Below are positions 20,805-24,422 of a DNA stretch of 24,422 nucleotides, piece after piece. The DNA is from a virus. The translations under genes were made by a program, and so were the position numbers. The DNA is taken from positions 1 through 24,422 of IMG/VR virus record IMGVR_UViG_3300042301_000093. One strand, 5' to 3'. Within the stretch, counting starts at the first letter, position 1; every line of letters starts with the position of its first letter. Under the pieces are notes generated by a model. It was not told the origin of the DNA. It searched no databases and worked only from the letters and a program-made list of their open reading frames with translations.

Positions 20805-21386
20805 ATGAGCTTAAACACATTATTCATAAGCGTACAGAATATTAAAGACAGGTCTGGCTTACACGCAAACGTAGACGAGAAACTTGTACTTCCTGAGATT
20901 AAGACCGCACAAGATATGTATATCTTACCTGCGCTTGGTAGTGCTTTATACAACCGATTACAAGCAGGTATTACGGCAAACAACTTGAACGCTAACGAGG
21001 TTATCTTATTAGACCAATATATAGCAGATACTTTAGTGCATTATGTACTTAGTGAGTTGCCAATGGGTTTGTCTTATCAATTCTATAATAAAGGATTATT
21101 AAGAAAGAGTGGCGAGAATACCGAGAACCCTTCTATGCAGGATATGATTGACGTGGCGAATAGATACAAGGCTCGTGCGGAGTTCTACAAGCAAAGAATG
21201 ATTAAATACCTAAAAGAATATTCAACACTTTATCCTGAGTACCTAAACCCTGGAAGTGGCATTGATGCAATACACCCTGAGAACGATGCTTATACAACGA
21301 GCATTTGGTTAGGCGATTTTGATTGCTGCGCAGGTAAAAGCTTCGAGGAACTATATCAAGGAGACAAAGGGTGTAGCACTTGTTAA
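20805..21386 (+). CDS. Head-tail adaptor protein, DUF6712-like
   Basis: The 193-residue protein begins MSLNTLFISVQNIKDRSGLH and continues with VLPEIKTAQDMYILPALG and LLDQYIADTLVHYVLSELP. These are helical segments typical of the DUF6712-like adaptors that sit below the portal in Bacteroidota phages. The middle has FYNKGLLRKSGENTENPS and a helical DMIDVANRYKARAEFYKQR. The tail is acidic and Cys-rich (DFDCCAGKSF and GDKGCSTC). It starts 3 bases after the portal gene, which supports a neck role: linking portal and tail terminator. Confidence 0.75.
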   Translation: MSLNTLFISVQNIKDRSGLHANVDEKLVLPEIKTAQDMYILPALGSALYNRLQAGITANNLNANEVILLDQYIADTLVHYVLSELPMGLSYQFYNKGLLRKSGENTENPSMQDMIDVANRYKARAEFYKQRMIKYLKEYSTLYPEYLNPGSGIDAIHPENDAYTTSIWLGDFDCCAGKSFEELYQGDKGCSTC

Positions 21387-21388
21387 AT

Positions 21389-21520
21389 ATGAGCAAAGTA
21401 ACAACAATAAAAAACCAAAATAAGCTTCGTGTTTATTTAGAAAAAATTAAGAATGAGCCTGACGTTAAACCAAATAGTCAAACAAATAACAACACTCGGA
21501 AGCGACCACGAACAAATTAA
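21389..21520 (+). CDS. Short basic protein, 43 residues
   Basis: The ATG at 21389 lies two bases after the adaptor stop, and the frame ends at TAA 21518-21520. The product begins MSKVTTIKNQNKLRVYLEKI, then NEPDVKPNS, and ends with a basic NNTRKRPRTN. The 'LRVYLEKIKxEPDVKP' core looks like real protein, and a compact gene between adaptor and tail-terminator-like genes is common. It overlaps the following gene by 68 bases, so only the first part is in unique sequence and the basic tail may be shaped by the overlap. No function can be assigned. Confidence 0.5.
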   Translation: MSKVTTIKNQNKLRVYLEKIKNEPDVKPNSQTNNNTRKRPRTN

Positions 21521-21896
21521 CTTTGTTTACTTCGGTGATGTGTGGGAACGTTTAAGCAATGGCGAGGTTACTTACCCTGCTATGTTCTACACTTTAACGG
21601 GTGCGACTATAAACGCTAAAAATATTACCTATAATTTTAGCCTTTATTTTATGGACAGAATGTTAATGGAAGAAACAAACGAAACCGAAGTACTAAGCGA
21701 TATGACTTTAGTAGGTCAAGACATAGTTGCACAATTAAGATACCCTAAAGCTATTTGGGAAATAGGCGATACCGCTCCTTTGACTTACTTTACCGAGAGC
21801 GACCCAGATTATCTTGCAGGAGTTAAGATAGATATTACAATGGAATTACCTTACTTAAACGATAGATGTCAAGTGCCATCAATATACCAATACTAA
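21453..21896 (+). CDS. Tail-terminator-like protein
   Basis: The 147-residue protein begins MSLTLNQIVKQITTLGSDHE and has the alternating alpha/beta pattern of tail terminators and head-tail joining proteins: NFVYFGDVWERL, VTYPAMFYTLTGAT, then NITYNFSLYFMDRM, a helix region and YLAGVKIDITMELPYLNDR. Such proteins close the end of the tail tube and attach it to the neck. Its place after the adaptor and before the fibre fits. The family link is by position and general fold appearance, so a minor tail protein is an alternative. Confidence 0.65.
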   Translation: MSLTLNQIVKQITTLGSDHEQINFVYFGDVWERLSNGEVTYPAMFYTLTGATINAKNITYNFSLYFMDRMLMEETNETEVLSDMTLVGQDIVAQLRYPKAIWEIGDTAPLTYFTESDPDYLAGVKIDITMELPYLNDRCQVPSIYQY

Positions 21897-21897
21897 G

Positions 21898-24422
21898 ATG
21901 ATAGGAAAAAAGATTAACCAATTAGCGACCGAGTTAGCACCAGTTAGTACCGATTTAACTATTATAGGCGACCCGATTAGTGGAGTAAGTAAGAAGATTA
22001 CACTTGCTCAATTAGGTGCGATATTTAGCGGTGCGGTTTCGTTTTATACTAACCTTGCAGGGTTTCCTGCAACGGGCGATATTAATGTGATCTATTGTGC
22101 TAAAGACACGCAGAAACTATACTTATGGAGTGGTTCGGCTTATACCGAAGTTTTCCCTTCACAAGCTTTATTAGATACTTACCAATTAAGAAGTGAAAAG
22201 GGCAACGCTAATGGTTATGCTTCTTTGGATAGTGGCGGTAAAGTTCCTATTAGTCAATTACCAAGTTCTATTATGGAATATAAAGGAACTTGGAACGCAG
22301 CTACTAACACGCCTACACTTGCAAACGGAACGGGCGACACGGGAGATGTTTATATTTGTAATGTAGCAGGAACAGTAAACTTTGGCGCAGGTCCTTTAAC
22401 TTTTGCGGTTGGCGATTATGTGATTTATTCAGGTTCTATTTGGCAGCGTTCAAGTGGTGCGGTGGGTACAGTTACAAGCGTAGCATTAACAGTTGGTGGC
22501 GATGCGATAAGCGTATCTGGAAGTCCTGTAACAACATCGGGAACTTTAGCTTTAGCGTTTAGCGGTACTACATCACAATACATTCGAGGTAATGGTACAC
22601 TTGCTACCTTCCCTTCTTTAACGGGTTTTGTTCCGTACACGGGGGCGACTGCAAACGTAGATTTAGGAACGCACACTTTACTTGCTAAAAATTTAGTAAT
22701 TAATCATTCAAGCGGTAGCGGAGTTGCTGCATCAATTACTAAGGGCGGTAGCGGAGAGGCTTTAACTGTTGTTAAGAGTTCAGGAAGTGGCAACGCTGCA
22801 TCTATTACGGGTGGTGTTACTTTACTTGATGAATTACATTTAAATACTGATTTAGCCGATGCCTATATTGCAAGTGCTACTAATTGGAACGCTGCATACA
22901 ACGATAAAATAAATAGTGCTGCGGTAACGGGTACTACAACAAAGACCTTAACACTTACACAACAAGACGGGGGAACAATAACGGCTTCTTGGACTGACGA
23001 TAACACCGATGCGGTTACTTCTGTTTTCGGTAGAACGGGAGCAGTTGTGGCGGTTAGTGGCGATTACAATACAAGTCAAGTTACTGAAAATACAAACCTT
23101 TATTTTACGAATGCTCGTGCTATTGCAAGTACCTTAACGGGTTACACAAGCGGAGCAGGTACGATAACTTCAAGCGATAGTATATTAAGTGCGATACAAA
23201 AGTTAAACGGGAATATCGGTGCTTTAACTACGGGTGTATCAAGTGTAAACGGGTTAACGGGTGCGGTTACTTTAACAACAAGTAACATCGCAGAAGGTAC
23301 AAACCTTTACTACACCGAGGCAAGAGTAAACGCTAACACAAACGTAGCAGCGAATACGGCAGCAAGACACAACGCAGTAACAATAGGAACGGCTAATGGT
23401 CTTAGTTTATCTACTCAGGTATTAAGTTTAGCTTTAGCATCAGGTTCTACAACGGGTGCTTTATCTTCTACCGATTGGACTACGTTTAACAACAAGCAAA
23501 ACGCTTTAACTAATCCAGTAACGGGAACAGGTACTACTAACTACCTACCTAAGTTTACAGGTGCAAGTACAATAGGGAATAGTACTTTACAAGAAGTATC
23601 AGGCAATTTAGGATTAGGAGTTACACCGAGTGCTGATATTTGGACATCGTTTAAAGGCATTCAAATAAATACTTGGGGCGGTGGTATTTTTAGTGGAAGC
23701 GCAGTTACAAATTTTGTTCATAATAATTACTATGATGGAACAAATATTAAATATTTTAGAAATGGCTCTGCTGCACTATATCAACAAAATGGAAATATAC
23801 ACGCTTGGCATACTGCTCCTTCAGGAACGGCAGGTAACGCTATATCCTTTACCCAAGCTATGACGTTGGGTTCTAATAGTGGACTATCTATTGGAACAAC
23901 ATCGGCAGCACCTGCGCAAGGATTGTTGGTGCAGGGGGCGGTAACAACGGGTATATTTAATCAAAACACACCTGTATTTTTTTCAACAGATGGAACAGAT
24001 AATTCACCTGCATTAACTATTTTCAAAAATACTACCACAGGAACAAGAGAAGTTTTTAGGGTTCAAAGTTTTGTTATAAATACAGGAGTTGTTACAGTTG
24101 CTTCTATTAATGCAGCAGGAGCAGCTACATTCTCTAACCTTGCAGGCACAGGAACAAGAATGGTTGTTGCTGATGCAAATGGATTATTGTCAACTCAAGC
24201 AATAGGTAGTGGTTCAATAACAGGTAGTGGTACTACCAACTACCTACCTAAGTTTACAGGAAGTACAACGGTGGGGAATAGTCAAGTGTTTGATGATGGT
24301 GTAGCAGTTGGCATAGGAACTACAACTCCATCTCCTTTAATTGCTGGTTCTCGTACACTTGAAATATCTCAAGCAGGTGATAATTTTCCTGCATTAAACA
24401 TTTCAAGAACAAGTGGCATTTC
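21898..24422 (+). CDS. Tail fibre protein, N-terminal 841 residues (3' end outside window)
   Basis: The frame from ATG 21898 stays open for 2525 bases to the edge. The N-terminus MIGKKINQLATELAPVSTDL, then DPISGVSKKITLAQLG, resembles the attachment domain of Bacteroidota phage fibres. Next come LASLDSGGKV-like and PISQLPSSI motifs, FGRTGAVVAVSGDYNTSQVT (residues about 377-396) with NLYFTNARA, and NGLTGAVTL with NLYYTEARV (about 450-480). Later come two TTNYLPKFTG modules encoded by near-identical DNA. These are classic modular fibre repeats that form trimeric beta structure. A C-terminal S74 intramolecular chaperone is often present in such fibres but would lie beyond the window. The fibre would recognise the host surface. 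Confidence 0.85.
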   Translation, partial: MIGKKINQLATELAPVSTDLTIIGDPISGVSKKITLAQLGAIFSGAVSFYTNLAGFPATGDINVIYCAKDTQKLYLWSGSAYTEVFPSQALLDTYQLRSEKGNANGYASLDSGGKVPISQLPSSIMEYKGTWNAATNTPTLANGTGDTGDVYICNVAGTVNFGAGPLTFAVGDYVIYSGSIWQRSSGAVGTVTSVALTVGGDAISVSGSPVTTSGTLALAFSGTTSQYIRGNGTLATFPSLTGFVPYTGATANVDLGTHTLLAKNLVINHSSGSGVAASITKGGSGEALTVVKSSGSGNAASITGGVTLLDELHLNTDLADAYIASATNWNAAYNDKINSAAVTGTTTKTLTLTQQDGGTITASWTDDNTDAVTSVFGRTGAVVAVSGDYNTSQVTENTNLYFTNARAIASTLTGYTSGAGTITSSDSILSAIQKLNGNIGALTTGVSSVNGLTGAVTLTTSNIAEGTNLYYTEARVNANTNVAANTAARHNAVTIGTANGLSLSTQVLSLALASGSTTGALSSTDWTTFNNKQNALTNPVTGTGTTNYLPKFTGASTIGNSTLQEVSGNLGLGVTPSADIWTSFKGIQINTWGGGIFSGSAVTNFVHNNYYDGTNIKYFRNGSAALYQQNGNIHAWHTAPSGTAGNAISFTQAMTLGSNSGLSIGTTSAAPAQGLLVQGAVTTGIFNQNTPVFFSTDGTDNSPALTIFKNTTTGTREVFRVQSFVINTGVVTVASINAAGAATFSNLAGTGTRMVVADANGLLSTQAIGSGSITGSGTTNYLPKFTGSTTVGNSQVFDDGVAVGIGTTTPSPLIAGSRTLEISQAGDNFPALNISRTSGI
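23530..23561 (+). repeat. 32-base repeat in tail fibre gene, copy 1
   Basis: The 32 bases beginning GGTACTACTAACTACCTACC encode GTTNYLPKFTG. They match 24229-24260 with one silent T-to-C difference, far more similar than the flanking DNA. The two copies mark modular junctions. Confidence 0.75.
24229..24260 (+). repeat. 32-base repeat in tail fibre gene, copy 2
   Basis: The 32 bases beginning GGTACTACCAACTACCTACC are the partner of 23530-23561. Flanking protein modules (GNSTLQE and GNSQVFD) are related in sense but divergent in DNA, so the near-identity of the 32 bases may reflect recent duplication or recombination. Confidence 0.75.

Noticed and set aside
695-20983. Many minus-strand open frames of 60-106 codons scattered through the window
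   Set aside because: All lie opposite well-supported + strand genes, have unlikely composition (Cys-, Ser- or Leu-rich) and show no recognisable motifs. They are shadows of A/T-rich coding sequence.
23681-23863. 60-codon + strand frame within the tail fibre
   Set aside because: It is a shadow of the long fibre frame, which is open throughout.
21898-24422. Diversity-generating retroelement variable region in the fibre
   Set aside because: No template repeat, reverse transcriptase or adenine-specific variation pattern is visible in the window; the fibre C-terminus, where a variable region would lie, is outside it.
1-24422. tRNA genes, CRISPR array, insertion sequence or attachment site
   Set aside because: No cloverleaf, no regularly spaced repeat array, no transposase or integrase and no terminal inverted repeats were seen.

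Overview
The window is part of a tailed double-stranded DNA phage (or prophage) genome. Every supported gene lies on the + strand, packed head to tail with many 1-20 base overlaps of the ATGA or TAATG type. The likely host is a member of the Bacteroidota, probably Flavobacterium- or Cytophaga-like. The reasons are A/T-rich DNA, A-rich gene leaders with no obvious Shine-Dalgarno sequence, promoter candidates of the Bacteroidota form TTG...TAnnTTTG, and proteins that resemble structural families typical of Bacteroidota phages. No integrase, replication gene, endolysin, tRNA or CRISPR array is visible. Both ends cut through genes: a VRR-NUC nuclease at the left and a tail fibre at the right.

Layout. 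1-1183: end of a VRR-NUC nuclease, a small sigma-70-like factor and two small proteins. 1176-3234: an accessory trio of an LpxA-like hexapeptide acyltransferase and two glycosyltransferases, which could modify a surface glycan or a phage component. 3225-4490: an HNH nuclease with a zinc ribbon, a free-standing phage head-associated domain and a second small HNH nuclease. 4477-6736: small conserved genes, then the small and large terminase subunits. 6737-8390: a control region (direct repeats, dyad, Bacteroidota promoter) followed by a run of very small genes. 8395-9714: a conserved protein, a micro membrane ORF and a tail assembly chaperone-like gene with a T-run slippery site and an overlapping -1 frame. 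9770-15423: tail genes ending with a tape measure protein. 15459-18217: XkdF-like prohead protease, scaffold, major capsid protein and a probable major tail protein, with terminators after the last two. 18310-21896: a small conserved protein, a portal with an extended C-terminus, a head-tail adaptor, a small ORF and a tail-terminator-like protein. 21898-end: a modular tail fibre, open at the right edge.

How it works together: terminase packages DNA through the portal into a capsid built from capsid protein on a scaffold matured by the XkdF-like protease. The chaperone, tape measure, tube and hub proteins build a long tail, probably non-contractile because no sheath gene is seen. The fibre binds the host. 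The order is unusual: tail genes and tape measure come before the capsid module, and the portal comes after the capsid. Points most worth a second look are the glycan-modifying trio, the T9 slippery site, the twin 'terminator, TATATTTA, five bases, GTG' start sites, the repeat-rich control region after the large terminase gene, and a 17-base leader repeated exactly before three small genes. Family assignments were made by eye from protein motifs, without a database search.
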